Positions 48,720 through 62,390 are shown, numbered from the stretch's first letter. The stretch: DNA of 64,000 bases from Adenanthera pavonina (GCA_026686845.1 JAIVEN010000006.1:34580501-34644500), one strand, 5' to 3'. Notes: generated by a model not told the origin, from the letters alone. Translations and numbers: made by a program.

Positions 48720-49330
48720 ATTTAAGATTCAATAGTTGGATCAGGATTGAATTGATTGTGAATAAATTAATATATTTTTAATAATATAGATAAAAATTAT
48801 AAAAGATATTTATTCATGATCATAAAATTAACATCTATTCTAGGATAAAAAGTAAATTTAATAATATATATAAAATTAAAAATATTATTAATAAGTTTTA
48901 CAACCTAATATTAAAATCTAAACAAGTTAATATTTATCTATAATTATATTTCAAATTTAAAATAGTTAATTGATATTCTATTTTCATATTATTTGCTAAG
49001 TAAATTTATTATTATTAATAATTATATATCATAATAATACTTTTAACATATTGTGATATAAAAAAAAATTATACTAAAAATAATGCTACTTAGTACTAAA
49101 AATAATATTTTTTTAATATTTAAAAAAATTTTAAAAATTAAAAAAGAAAAGGTCCAGATCGGTTCAACACTATTTTGTACCAATTTTTTACCAGTTTTTT
49201 ATAGGTTCTACCGATTCCTGACCAGTTTGCACTGGTTCTGAAAATCTCTTATCTGTATCTATGCTCGGACCGGACCAGGGGCCGATTCCTGATCGAACTG
49301 GCCGGTCCGGTCCGATTCTTTCTTCACGGC
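48720..49330. repeat. Dispersed repeat, partner of 27590-28000, with a CCGGTC-rich tail
   Basis: Positions 48770-49200 match 27590-28000 in the same orientation. The tail (49150-49320) is full of words such as GGTCCAGATCGGTT, TGACCAGTTTGCAC and GGCCGGTCCGGTCC. The two copies lie about 21 kb apart and have diverged. The class is unknown to me. Confidence 0.6.
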
Positions 49331-49619
49331 ATAATAGATTATTTTGGGGGAGATGCCAAAATTACGAAAGAAAATTACAAAACTATCATATGGGGTAAAA
49401 TAATGAGCAATGAAAGTGCTTAGATTTAAGTGTCAAAAAAAAAAAGTGCTTAGATTTACCTATATGGTTAATAATAATTACTCTGAAGCCATATCATCCA
49501 TTTCTATATGCACTTGAGACGGTAAGATGGTTTTTTTCTTTTAAGTAGATATATTGGATTTGATAAAACTATCTAATATATAAGTAATCCAAAACCATAT
49601 GATCCATATTTTACACACA

Positions 49620-49997
49620 CTAAGGGGTATGATTGTTATATAGGAAAGTGTTTTCTTGCAAAAGAATGGAAAAGAAGATTCCTAACTAAACACATTTGGT
49701 AAGCTGAAAAGTGGGTTACTGGAAAGTTACTTTCCTATAATTAAAGGAAAGTGGCTTCCTAACAAAAAAAAAGTAGAGGAAGGGGCTTGCTTTTCTAGGA
49801 AAGCAAATTTTTTTAAAACATTATTCTTAATAAAATAACTTAAAGTAAAAAATGATTATAATCCTAATTTTATAAACCTTTTCTAAGTATACCAAACATG
49901 ATTTGTTCCAGGAAAGATGATTTCCAAAAATGCTATTTTCCCATTTCTATTCCCGTTTCTGTTCTCATTCCTATTTTCATTTTATATCAAACGTAGC
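49620..49997. mobile_element. Possible hAT-like MITE, about 378 bp
   Basis: The left end TAAGGGGTATGATTGTTATA loosely mirrors the right end (reverse complement TTTAGGCTACGTTTGATATA). The wording CCAAACATG / CAAACGTAGCC is common in hAT-type MITEs. The repeats are imperfect. Confidence 0.35.
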
Positions 49998-50454
49998 CTA
50001 AAAGTTTTTATATCTCCGTGAGGATCCAAGCATCCAAGACTCGTTCCCACTTACTTTTTTTCCCACTCGCACACCCATGCCTTGTTTTTTTGGACCAAGT
50101 ATTAAAAGCAACAGAATGATTGCTTTTTATGAATGATGTTATGACACAAATACAATTCTTCACAACAATACAAAACATATGGATAGCTTCTTGAAAAGGT
50201 CTTCAAGTAACAAATTGCATTTTGCTATGATTCTTTTCCTTAAACCAATTTCCACATATAAATGTAATTCCCCAAGAAATTAATCTAAAGTATGTGATGT
50301 ATTCTGGCAAAAAAAAAAAACACGTATGTATAGTGACATATCACTACACCCAAGTTCAAGGTAGTGATTACGTTGTTCCAAGTGTATCTAAAAGTTAGTT
50401 AACCTTAGTTTTGGGCCTTTTGGCATGCTGATAAGTGATAAGTTCCTTAACAGT

Positions 50455-50739
50455 TACTCCTTCAATCCCAATTTATAAGATATCTAGAAGTTTTTCATGG
50501 ATCTTAATATTTTATAAACTTTTTGGAGCATTTAATAATTTTTTTTTTCCTGGGATATGTCCATCATTAACTAAGGTGGGTAAAGAGAATAAAAGTGACA
50601 AATAGATATAGAATTTATTGACTTTGATTATGGGTAATTTTGGAATTTTGTGATAATTTTTGAAAAAAATAAGGCATAAACTAATTTTAATAACTTTTCT
50701 TGATTTATGTAATTCATTTAAGGAGATCAGAAAGGAGTA
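50455..50739. mobile_element. MITE, Stowaway-like, about 285 bp
   Basis: The left end TACTCCTTCAATCCCAATTT pairs with a right end whose reverse complement starts TACTCCTTTCTGATCTCCTT. The 160-codon - strand frame here (50512-50994) runs across the element border and is not a gene. Confidence 0.55.
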
Positions 50740-52279
50740 AATCAGTTGGTTAGTATGTAAAAAGTGAAATCCCTTCACGGGGAGATCCAGAATGGGCTCT
50801 GAATATGGTTTGAGCTTGAGCCCAACATGATTCAGGTGTAGAGGACCTTTGTAAGAAATGAAAAAACCCAAAAAGAAAATGAAAGACGAAGATCCATTTT
50901 GATTGTTTTTGCTAAGAATGGTGGGCTGGGCTGTGAGAGAATCGAATATTGAGCCCAACAATAATTGCAGGAAATGAAGAGCAGAATACCACACAGGCTT
51001 TGTACCAAAACAAAAAAGAATTCCACAAAGGCTTCCTTTCCCAAAAACTTCTAGGTACCCAATGCACGTGTTTGTATTGTTGGCCCAAAATAAGTATTTT
51101 AGTAAGTTACCAGTTTTTGATAAAAGCTTTTTGGTTTGCAGTCACAATTTTTAGTGTAGAGGCCGCCTGATTTTCAGTTAATAAAAAATGAATTTTTGAT
51201 AGAATTGATTTTGTAACATAATTATAATAAAAATTAATTTTAGACTAATATATTTATATTTGAATAATTTATTTAAAAATTAATTTTGATAAAAGTAATT
51301 ATGTTTAGATGATTTTAATCAAAAGTACTTTTAGTGCAATAATTTTTTTCAACTTTTAATAAATAAATTTTATTTTTTCAATATCGATTTAATAAATATA
51401 TGTGTGTATATATGTTTGTCTAAAAAATAAAAGTTTAAAATTATTTTTTAGTTTTTTATTTTCCTTATTTTTATCATTTTGACTCATAATTTTTCTTTAA
51501 ATTGAGCTTAAACTCTATCCTATAATTAATTTAATTTTCTTGGACTAAAATTTAATCTGCATTTATTTAATTTCTTGCAGGTTATAGTTCATGAAAATTA
51601 AAATTTTGAAGGAAAATTTTAGTTATTAGATAGGAGGAATTTTCTTTGGTAAAAAAAAATATATGAGGAATTTTATGAAAATTTTATTTTTTCAGTTTTC
51701 TAATTTTTTCTCATTTTCATTCGTCCATTTTTATCTGAATTTATTTTAATTGATCTACCTCAACTCCTTTCTACCTAATTTCATTCATCCAAACAAGTTT
51801 TAAAGCAACTCTTCTTTTTTCTCTTTGGCTTATGGAAAAGTTAAATACTTTGTGGTAGATGAATAGAAAAAATATTTAGGTGAAATTTGCTCCAACTCGG
51901 TTTTTGCCAATGCCAACAAAGAAGCACCCATAGAGCTGCATGAAACTTGGTTTTAGGTTATAAGTGCTTTTTTAACTAGAAACTAGACATGCACTAAAAA
52001 GATACCTGGAATATAAAATTTCATGAAACTCACTTGAAGGAAATTAACATATAAAATTTTAAATATTTATTTCTTCTTTTGGGTCTAGATTTCTTATGTC
52101 CTATTAGATACAAATAATTTACACATGCAGTTTACACATATTAAAACTAGGTTCTTTAATAAAATATAGTATCTTTTCATTTAAATATTAGGCCATTTAT
52201 CCTTCAAAACAATGTCTCATATATATATATATATATATATAATTTTATTAAATATTAATTTATTTTAAAAAGTTACACC
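50740..52279. other. Spacer, no gene seen
   Basis: A less AT-rich patch at 50760-51170 contains GGGCTGGGCTGTGAG and AGCCCAAC motifs but no coding frame with a domain. The remainder is AT-rich, with a (TA)n run at about 52220-52240. Confidence 0.4.
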
Positions 52280-52617
52280 TAACGCTCTATTTAGTGGGTT
52301 CTTTGGGGGAGGGGGGTGGTTTTAAAGGAAATGGGAGGGAATTGGAGAGTTCTAGATTTTCTCCCCCTCTTTTAGCTCTAATAATCCCTTCCAATTCCCT
52401 TCCTCCACCCTTCACCCCACACCTTATTTTTAATTCTCCCAAATTATTATTTTTTGCATAAAAGAAAACATTTATTATTCAATCCTCTCCTAAATCAAAT
52501 AAAGTTTTATTAAAATTCATTCAATCATTTCCCCTCCAATTCCTCTAAACAAGAAAATTTTAAAATCCCTTCAATCTCATCCCCTTCAATCTCCTCAGTG
52601 TAACCAAATACACCCTA
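52280..52617. mobile_element. Possible hAT-like MITE, about 338 bp
   Basis: The left end TAACGCTCTATTTAGTGGGT loosely mirrors the right end (reverse complement TAGGGTGTATTTGGTTACAC). The interior is strand-asymmetric: a G-rich left arm (GGGGGAGGGGGGTGG) and C-rich right parts that can pair with it. Confidence 0.45.
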
Positions 52618-53340
52618 AAATTTTTGGCTAATAAATACATTATGGAAACAAAACACTTGTTTGCATTTGGAATTGAATCCTGTCCTTATTCTCGCTCAAT
52701 ACTTTTTTGCTTTCCAATATGTAATCTAGAGCGTTGATTCTATACTAAGTAAAAGAGAAATTATACCTTCCATCAAAAAATGAAAGGTAAAATTTACTAA
52801 TGGTGTTGCCATGACCAGTTTTCTGTTCACCAGATTGGATTTTAAGTCCCTTCAAGTGATTCCTCTATATACTTCATGAGCAGCATAAACTTATTATGGT
52901 GAATCTTTGAAGAAAACTTGGATTGGAGTATAAAAATACTCTTGTCAAAGAAAATCAAAAGCATTTTGAGTGGGATTTCATCTTCTTTCCTCAGTTATTA
53001 GATCATATATACCAACATTCCAAATTAAGTATGAAGAGAAATATCCCTTGTATTACAATATTTTTAAAGGACGGTTACTGTCTTCCTCCTCTTCTGTCAT
53101 TCTCTCCCTCCCTCCCTCTCTTTTATCCTCTTTCATTATCTGTTGGTTACAATTTTCAATGAAGAGATCAATGTACTATTTTTTTAAAATAATATTATAT
53201 TTTTAGATTCTTAAATCGAATATTAATAGTCATATTTTATTCGAAATTTAAATATATAATTTCTTATATCATTTTTTAATTTAGTAGTGATTAGTAATAG
53301 TAATTTATATTTTGTTTTTTTACTATATATTTTAAAATTA

Positions 53341-53431
53341 TGTATATATTATTTTATGACATTTTCTAAAATTTTAATATGTCTCATGTTTTGAAAAAAA
53401 AAAAAAATTGCCCGTGTAATGCACACTGCTT
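53341..53431 (+). repeat. Helitron-like 3'-end sequence, copy 1
   Basis: About 90 bp runs from TGTATATATTATTTTATGAC to GCCCGTGTAATGCACACTGC. It is nearly identical to 53553-53640. Confidence 0.65.
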
Positions 53432-53454
53432 TTGTCCATCCTTGTGGTGCCTAT

Positions 53455-53548
53455 TAGACCTAAAATCCGGATTAGTCTGGACCACGTTAAAGCCCTTACA
53501 GCTCGAGTGAGGTAGGCTCCAGGATACTAGATGTATACGTAAAAAAAA
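53455..53548 (+). mobile_element. SINE-like fragment between the two repeats
   Basis: CCGGATTAGTCTGGACCACG, then GCTCGAGTGAGGTAGGCTCC and AGGATACTAGATGT followed by an A-run, resembles the 3' part of plant Au-type SINEs, which carry GGATTAGTC and GGATACCAGGTG-like words. The tRNA-like 5' part is missing. Family assignment is from memory. Confidence 0.4.
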
Positions 53549-53552
53549 GTAA

Positions 53553-53647
53553 TGTATATATTATTTTATGACATTTTCTAAAATTTTAATATATCTCATG
53601 TTTTGAAAAAAAGAAATAGCCCGTGCAATGCACACCGCTTAATCTAG
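53553..53647 (+). mobile_element. Candidate Helitron 3' terminus, copy 2, ending in CTAG
   Basis: The second copy of the 90-bp repeat ends with a short palindrome (CCGTGCAATGCAC, stem GTGCA/TGCAC), then seven to ten bases, then CTAG at 53644-53647 followed by T. Helitrons end in a hairpin plus CTRR and insert between A and T, so this fits a non-autonomous Helitron end. A matching 5' TC end was not found. Confidence 0.45.
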
Positions 53648-53983
53648 TATAGTTGAGAAAAAATATGAAAATAATCCAATGAATGGACAAGGCATGACAA
53701 GTGAGGAAATAATAGGCCACCTCTTGATTAGAATGAGCTATCTGTATCAAAATATGAAGACAACCAAAATGTGGGGAAGGATATTGAGTGGTTTTGAATG
53801 AAATGAAACTATAAACGTTGGACGTAGAAAGTATCAATAATACGAGGCATCACGCTCAATCCTTCACAATTCAATTTTAGGACCAAAGTTTAGTCGGTAA
53901 TGGTCCCCTATCTCATCCATTTCTCTAAAGGCCACTTTTGTCCAGCTAATGTAAATCTATTTACGGCTTTTTTGTACTGTTGC

Positions 53984-53987
<4 letters not shown>

Positions 53988-54073
<86 letters not shown>
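53988..54073. repeat. (CT)43 microsatellite followed by (GT)4-5
   Basis: An uninterrupted CT run of about 86 bp is followed by GTGTGTGT. The open frames across it on both strands are pure low-complexity artefacts. Confidence 0.97.
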
Positions 54074-54079
<6 letters not shown>

Positions 54080-54082
<3 letters not shown>

Positions 54083-57000
54083 ATTTAGGTTGGCTGTTGC
54101 TATCAAAACAGCAAACAACAAATCTGGACCGAATCTGGAGGACCAAATTTTATTTTATTTCTCTTTCTAATTTTTTTAATAAATAATCAAATATTTTTCA
54201 TATTATTTCCTTTAAAATAAAAAACATTATATCTTTCAATAAAAATATATGTATGAAATTTGGACAATCCGGAGTTGATTTGGACGGTTCGAATTTGCTA
54301 TCAAAATAGCTACTGCAGACAACCCAAATCCTTCTATCTCACTCTGCAGACTAAAAATTAAAAAAAAATAACACTTATATTTCTAGATAAAAATTAAAAA
54401 CATTTATTATTAAATAATACTAAAAGATGATAAATGTATCATGTATCATATTTTATTTTTGTGCGTTAAGTTTTTTTTACACTAAAATACATTTTCAAGA
54501 AATATACTTTTTGAAAACTTCAAATTTTTTAGAAAGTTCAGGTATGATTTGCTTGTTTATTTTTTTATTTTTAATAAGTTCAAATTATTTTTAAATTAAA
54601 TAAATATATTTTATTTTAATGTTAAAGATATAGATGCACTTTTTATTTCATAATATTTAACGAAATGAAGAACTCTTTTGGAAAAATATTATAAATCAAA
54701 TTAAACTTAACTTTGCAAGAACTTATATGCTTTCCTGAACTAGGTAATTAATCTACTTCACGCTAACTTTAGCTTCTTCCATTAATTCCCTCGTACTAAC
54801 CGACCATTAAAACATAAGTCCTAAATCTGTTTGATATCCTCAAATTTTGAAGTTTTAAAAATCAACATAATTTAACTTTACCATAGGACTCTGTGGAATA
54901 CAATTGGCTCTTTTTTTTTTGCTTGGCACAGAAATATATATAATTGATTTCAAACTATTACTTTCTATATGGGGCTGTATACAATACATGGATCCCCCAT
55001 TTAATTAACATCATTTATCATTACCATATGAGGGGGATCAAGCGGAATATAATTAACTTAAATGTTGAAACTGAAAATAGGAAAATTGACTGTACATGAA
55101 TGTATGGCATCGTACTCAATAGTCAATGGTATGGTTGAAAATCAGCCCTGGTGAATGATGGAGACTCTTGCAAAAATGAGAGGCAGATATTTTATTTTAA
55201 CCTTTTGACATGTTTAGTGTCTTCCATATACATGGTTTAGACATTTAATTAAATGTGTGACAGCAATATATATAGAGATAGTGCCCTTTTATGTATGTGT
55301 TGTAGAAGCTTCTGTATAAAATCCAAAAAAAAAAATAAATAAATAAAAGGGGAATTTAGAGGCTTCAACTTTAATTTGACTTTTCAGCTGTATTGCTTCT
55401 TTCTTTTTTGGTGAATGAAACCTTTAAGTTATGCTTATTTCCGTGCATGTAATTTCATGGGATGATTTGCTAATTAAGGGACTAGTATTCTTATTTGCTA
55501 ATTCTGTAGGATTTTTTTTTAATAAATAAAGCCTTCTTTACAGAAATTGAGATAAACAATTTTAGATGGCTAATTTGTTTTTTTAATCTCCCTCAGTTAC
55601 AAGTTACAACTACTCTACTTACTTAATTTCATGTTTGTTCCGCCTATGTACCAAACATAAGAACCAAATAGAATTAATTAAAATTAATAAATGAATGTCG
55701 TCCCATTCAAGACAAAACCTAGCTCTTAAACATAGTGAACATTTTGGAATAAAGTATTTTTTTTTAAAATCTTATTGGACCATGTGCAATTTGCATCACC
55801 CAATGTTTAAGAAATAAACTGTCCAGTTTATAATTTTTGAATAATGTGACCGATAAAAAATAATGTGATGAAAAATATTATGTATGTTTCAGATACTGAT
55901 AAATTTGTTGTTCAAGCAAGTTCCCCCCCCCCCCCCCTACTTATGGCTATATATAAACATTAATCCATTCTTCGATGGTGACAAGTAAAAGGTCATGAGT
56001 AAAACCGCCCTCATTTAAGCTTGCAAGATATGATTTAATTCAATATTTTAATTCATTTGGTCCTTCCACCAAAAATAGTTTTTTTGGTATAATTATATAT
56101 TATGTGATACTACTATATTAGATTCCCACTTCGAGTGGGAGTGGGTTTAAAAGAGAGTAGTTTTCTCAATATTTTTTTTCATTCACAAAATTCAAATTCG
56201 AAACCTAACTTTAAGAGATAGTTAAAATCTCTTATCACTTAACCGAATTTTCATTGGTCTTCCATCAAAATATTTGTATCAAATTACTGAAAATTTACTT
56301 CTTCAGGTCTTCCCACAAAAAATCTGATCTGAGGCCAAATTTTGGACCTTATAATTGCACTCATAAAATTTTTTATTTGTTTAATAATATTACTTTGAGT
56401 ATAAAAAAATAGTGTCACCCTGCTAAAAGGAATTGAAGTGTGTGTGTGTAAAGAGTTTTATAAGCTCAAAACAATTCAATCCCCAGTTCACATTATGCAA
56501 GACTAAAAAATCAATGATTATATATAATTCATCACAAATGAATTGCTTACATTATTTAATATATATAATTCTGCGTTAATTAATTAATTTGTTAAGAACC
56601 CCTTGATGATAAACAAAGTTGGGATCTCTTGTCAATTTGGTGTTAAATTATATCCTGAGATATGTGAACTTGAAATGCTTTAAAGATGTGACATATCTGT
56701 TCAAATTTATCTCGTGAATATGGATGAAATCTAGAGTGCAAACCAAAAATGGCGATGGGATTTAAATTAAAACGATATTATTGAGGCACAAGATTGTACT
56801 AATTTAGCAAAAGATTTTGAGTTGGAGCCTTCAACAATTATATTAAATATTTATTGGGAAAGTTTTGTCACCAGTACAATCCTATTTAACTTGATTTAGG
56901 TAAGTTAAAGTTTAATATGTTTATTGAATACCGGGTAGTTTGATATTGAAAGAATGATATTATTGATTGTTTGTGATTAGTTGATGGTATATGGTCCCCT

Positions 57001-59340
57001 GGTTCGTACTGTTATATTGCAAAGATAGTAATTTGATTTGTTTATAAAATATATATATATATATTTATCAATTGGATATGGGTAGGGAGGATCCGATACA
57101 GTTTTCATAGCATTAAATCAATGATAGGAACCCCAAAACAATAATGCACTTTGAATATTATCCACATATCTTGAAAAAAATCCAAAATTATATCATTATA
57201 TTGTTATCAATTAAACTTTCCAACGCTTTAGTTTGGAAAAATTTTCTCCAAAATTAAGGCTTGTTTCTCTACTTTGATGCATAAAATGTATATTATTTGG
57301 TTTATATTAAGATAGTTGTATGTATCATATATATATATATATATATATAGTTGTCGTGTTTTTATTAGAGGATTATAAATTTTTTTAATAACTTTCTATC
57401 ACGTTATTATCTTTTTTTCTTCTGGATTTTCTTAAAAAATTTTTTTGTATCATTTTAGTTTCACCAAAACAATTTAGCCTCAATTTTGTATGTTGCTAAA
57501 AATTTAGTTTTCAATCTTCAATAGTGTTATTTGTTTTTCACGAATCATAGTTTAATATAATGCCAGTTCCCTTAATTTTTTAAGTAAGGTGTATCTCATT
57601 ACCATACTCTTGTAATTTCCTGTTTCCAAGTAAGTGATCACGTTGGGATATTTAATATTTAACATTTAACAAAAAAATAACTATATAAATGTTTCAAAAA
57701 AATTATTATGAAAACAATTAGCTACATGCATAGGGTTAGAATTAACTAGGTTAACAATATGATTTATATTTTTTTATCAGCCCATCTAATACCTAAAAGT
57801 GAGATATTGCACTTTAATTAATTTGAACTTTAATTAATTTGAGTTTAGTCAAGTAGGATCACAAAATTAACAGTTCCCTCTTAATGAGTATTTAATGTAA
57901 CTGTATAATAAGGCTATGAACTTTACATTATAGGACTAAGTTAGATTTAATTTTAAAAAGCAATAAAATTGATGAGGATACAACTAAAACGAATTTAAAA
58001 AGCTAGTAGTAAAAAAAAAAAAAAAGCAAGTGGTTACGACACTTAATTGAACGAGCACACATTTAACTGTAGAGTAATAAACTGGGTTCATTCAAGAGTA
58101 TATTTGGATAAAATGTTTTTCTTCTTAGATCCGTAACCTTGAAATCTCATATTTGGATTTAGACGACATCGGAAAATCATAAAAGGGAATGTTTTTAAAT
58201 GAAAACTACGTGGGCAAGACTTTAAGACACAGATAATAACTTTGATCAGCTTCCATCTGTAATTAATTAATTATTTAAATGCACCTAGCCAAATAGTTTA
58301 GTCTATTCTAAAGTATAAAAAGACTCCCTTTTTCTGATGATTGTAGTTGTCTGTTGTTATCTAGGAAAAAAACACTATTTGAGATAAATTATAGTCTTTT
58401 AATTAAAAAGCGATGCGGTTTTTTTTCTTAATTTTATTAAAATTATTTTTCTTAAAGTAAAAAATAAATTCTAAATATTTTTTGTAAATTATATTTTAAA
58501 ATTTTTCTTTGTTTTATGAGATATCTATATATATATTTTTTAAAAAAGTCAATATTTTTAAAATATTATTATTTTAAATTAAAAAAACATCTGCATATTA
58601 TTAATTAAATTTTTTAAAATATTTTTATCATCAATATCAATATAAAATTTATAACAAATCACGTTATTTCCATATTACATTATATAGTGTAATTTCTGAT
58701 TATTGGTACTAACATTTGAACTTAAAAAATCTCTAGGTTAAGCCTTTTTTGGCTTACAATCAAGAACAGTGCAATTTACTCATCATATTTCATGCAAAAT
58801 ATAGGATTCATTTAGTTAGTCAATATAGAATATAAAAAAACAATACTTTTTCGAATTTTTTATATTAATCACATCCTAAAAATTTTCTTTAATCTTAAAT
58901 ATATATCAAATTTTTTAAATTTTTTGAGTATTAACTACTTCTTTTGCAAAATGCTCTTATTTATGAGAGTATGTATGAACGGTTTAAATTTGTAATATTT
59001 ATAAAAAATAAAAATAAAAATTATATTAATTTAAAGATAATTTTAATAATATAATAAATTTTTCTTAATTATAATAAGATATTTAAAAATAATTTATATT
59101 AAAAATAATAATACTATTTACAAACCATAAACACTGGATCTTATTTCAAACACCATAAATGGACATGCCACTTTGGTTTTTTTTTTTTTTTTAATAAGAT
59201 CTCTATATATTAATTAGGTAGGTTTGGAATTGAAATCATAATGATTGATCGATACGAAAATTGCAAAACTGAAGCGATAAGATGGTTCATGGGATACATA
59301 GAAATAGTGGTCATCATCAATTCTTCATCTCCATTCTCAA
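54080..59340. other. Long AT-rich intergenic stretch, no gene seen
   Basis: There is no frame with a domain, no TIR pair and no RNA gene. Notable items are a homopolymer C15 at 55923-55937, (TA)n runs at about 57050 and 57330, and many short A/T homopolymers. Confidence 0.45.
55923..55937. repeat. Poly-C tract (C15)
   Basis: Fifteen consecutive C residues stand in an AT-rich context. Such a tract could be a G-rich structure on the other strand or a sequencing/assembly weak point. Confidence 0.9.
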
Positions 59341-62340
59341 AAGCCAATTGGTGAACCAGATGACACGTGGCAAGTACAACGATACATGGGCTTTTTGTTG
59401 TCACTGTCAAACCCAACCCAACAAATAAAAAAAGCCCACGAAAAATAGCACTAAAGGGCAAAACACTCACCCTAATCCCGTGTGTACCCCGCGTCCATGT
59501 GAAGCTGTGAGCTCACCAACAGTCACACACACATGCAAAAGAAACCTCAAAGCTTATGTGTCTTTTGGCTTTTAAGGTCTTCCAGATTTTTATTTCATTG
59601 CAATTAATAGTCTCCGAGTTTAAATTCAAGATTTTATTTCCCAACTGCTATTAAAAAAAAATCAATCAGTGATATTTTTAATCAACACCAAATGAGAAAA
59701 TTATCTACCATGGATGATAAATATCAAGTGAATTGTATTCAATTGCATAAACTCAGACTTTTTCCCCTCTTCCTGCAAAACCACTGACAAAATTTATGAA
59801 CAATATATATATGTATTAGTGTTTTATTGTTTTGGAAACGTTAAGTAGAATTCAAGTCGGCAAGCTGATGGGGTCATTTAATTTAATATTGATATGAATA
59901 TCGTTATCAACAATTCAACATTAATATAAAATATAAAATTTATACCATATTGCATTGTTCACAATTAATGAATATTGGTAATCATTTTTAAAACTTCTAT
60001 AATGCAGAAAAGCCCCCTATGATTAGTCAGAGTTCAAAGTCGTAACCAGATACCGAATAGTTTTATCAAAGAAAAAAAACCCATCTAATATAGAGCAAAT
60101 TGTATAATTTTTGTATTTTTTTAAATTAAGTAGCTATCTTTTATTTTTTGAAATATAACACTCTAGTTGCTCTTGAAAACAATTAAAGTTTTTTTGTAAT
60201 GTTTGAACTTTCACTAAGATATAATATTCTATTACCCTAAGTCCATGTTTTATTTATGCATAATTGACGAAAATCTGATAAATAACAACAATAGAATGAC
60301 CATTAATTCCCGTGAAAAACTAACTCAATAAATATTTATATTAATAAAAAAATTCAATCAAATTTTTAAGATAAAATTAATGTAAGTATATAAACATATA
60401 TATAATGTCATCTCAATAATCCAGAATATATAATTTATTCTTTAACTTATTAAGTACCATGTCATCTCAAACATTTTTGTTAATGTAAGAAAACAATTAT
60501 ATTAAATTTTTATTCGATGTAATAGATTATATTGCATTGAAAAAAATTTGAAGAAATTGATGCAACATTTGTACGGAAGTTCAAAAATAGAAGTACAATT
60601 TTGTCTTTCTATTTTTTTTTTTTAAATATTTGATGATGTTTGTATAACAAGAAATAGTGAAATACTATTTTTGATAGTGAAGGAGGATGGCTACATGGAG
60701 GACACGTTGGTCATTTGAATGCCAACAGTTCACATCCACCACCTCTCATCCCATTGGAGACAGCTTGATTTAAACTTTGCGGGGGAAGTCGTCACGCGCC
60801 CTTTCTTGCTGTGGGACTCACGCCCTACCCTATGTGTTGATTTTTGAGGACATCACGTTTTCTTTTGTCATTACATATTTACATTTACACCCGTTCGTTA
60901 AATGGTCAAAATCATCCAATGGATATACTTTTTCAAATATAAACTTGTAAATGTATAGCATAGTATTTCAATTTCACTAATATCCATATATTTTGGGGAA
61001 AACGTGTGTGTATGTTATGAATAATTACTAGTTATATTATTGTTAAAAGGGTCAATATAAAATATAAAAAGTGTAAAAAAGTTTTATTATTTATAAATTG
61101 CAAACTTTGTTTCATTTCTCTAATTTATTTTGACTTTGATGTACTAGTATTTTTTTTTCTTTGAGTATCTCTTACCAATTCAACTTCTTTTTTATTTTTT
61201 AAAGTATAATAAATATTTTCCAATCAAGAAAGATTAATTTATTTAAAACATAAAAATTATCTAAATAAATTTTAATTCTTTCAATAAAATCTTTTTCATA
61301 CCTATATTATAACTCTTTCCAATTTAACTTTACTTCATGGAAGGGAGGGGGACATGACAGAGCCATATTCCCCTATTTTTTAATTTTTAGTTAATATGAT
61401 GCATATTTTTGTATAAAATTTTTATATTATGTAGAGATTATATATACTTGGTCCCCAAAATTTATACTTTAATAAAAAAATAGGTAAAAATTTAAAAAGT
61501 CACTATCTCTATTTTTTTTAGAGTATTGGATGTCTTCCCATTTTGTGGAATAAGGTTAATATTATTGCTACTGATATATATGGTATCTTAAGCATAACCC
61601 GTTGTAAGATTTATACTTTCTTTTATTTTACTAAATACCAATTTCACCCTTATTTAATTTTTTCTTCATTTTCAATTTTTCCTAAATTCTAATTGTGCCC
61701 TTACTTTCCTCTCTCTTACTTTGCTTTCTTTTATCTACCTATATCCCAATTATGTTAGTTATATATATATATATATTATAATTTATTTCATATTTTAGAT
61801 GTTAAATTTTTGTTTGATTAATATTTATGTTTTCCGCTGTGATAACCAAATCCTAGCCTGGTGCCTGATTCCTTGAGCATATCAATGGCTGAATTTGATC
61901 AAATCTATAATTTGTGATATATTGATAAATGATTAAATTATTTTCTTTTATTTTTTTTCAAGTGTGTGTAATTTTAGCCCAACTCATCTCCATCGCCCTC
62001 TAAAGCCTCTGTTGTCACGGTGTGTTATGCTTTACTGTACCAGACTCAGAGTTTTTGTACTTAACTATTATTTTTATCGTTAATTAACTCAATTTTTTTT
62101 CTATAATCTTTAAACTTTTCATCTAATTTTAATTGAATCTTTCAATTAATATTACATTGGTCGCTTAATTTTTATTTAAAAAGAATAAATAAATCAAATC
62201 TTAAAATTTAAAAATTAAATTAAAATTAATTAATTCCACTCTAATCAATCACTAGTAATTAATTAAAATTACTTAATCTGATATACTTAATTGCATGCGA
62301 TGTCCCAATATCCTTTTCACTTGCCTCTATTCTCCAGGGA
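59341..62340. other. Upstream region of the ERF gene with ABRE-like patch and GC-richer islands
   Basis: CACGTGGC at 59364-59371 is a classic ABRE/G-box, about 3 kb upstream of the ERF. GC-richer islands lie at about 59450-59530 and 60690-60850 (GTCACGCGCCC). The rest is AT-rich, with no gene, and a (TA)n run near 61760. Confidence 0.35.
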
Positions 62341-62382
62341 CAGTTCTGTAATTTGATATCTGTCCTCAATGCATCGTCACAT

Positions 62383-62390
62383 TATAAAAG
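62383..62390 (+). promoter_or_regulatory. TATA box of the ERF gene
   Basis: TATAAAAG lies 55 bp before the ATG at 62438. With a start site about 30 bp downstream, the transcript would begin after the earlier in-frame ATG at 62369, which decides the start codon. Confidence 0.55.

Noticed and set aside
50512..50994. 160-codon - strand frame
   Set aside because: It crosses a MITE border, is rich in Leu/Phe/Ser from AT-rich DNA and has no domain.
53961..54186. Open frames on both strands of 61 and 68 codons
   Set aside because: They consist of the CT/GA microsatellite read as Ser-Leu or Arg-Glu repeats.
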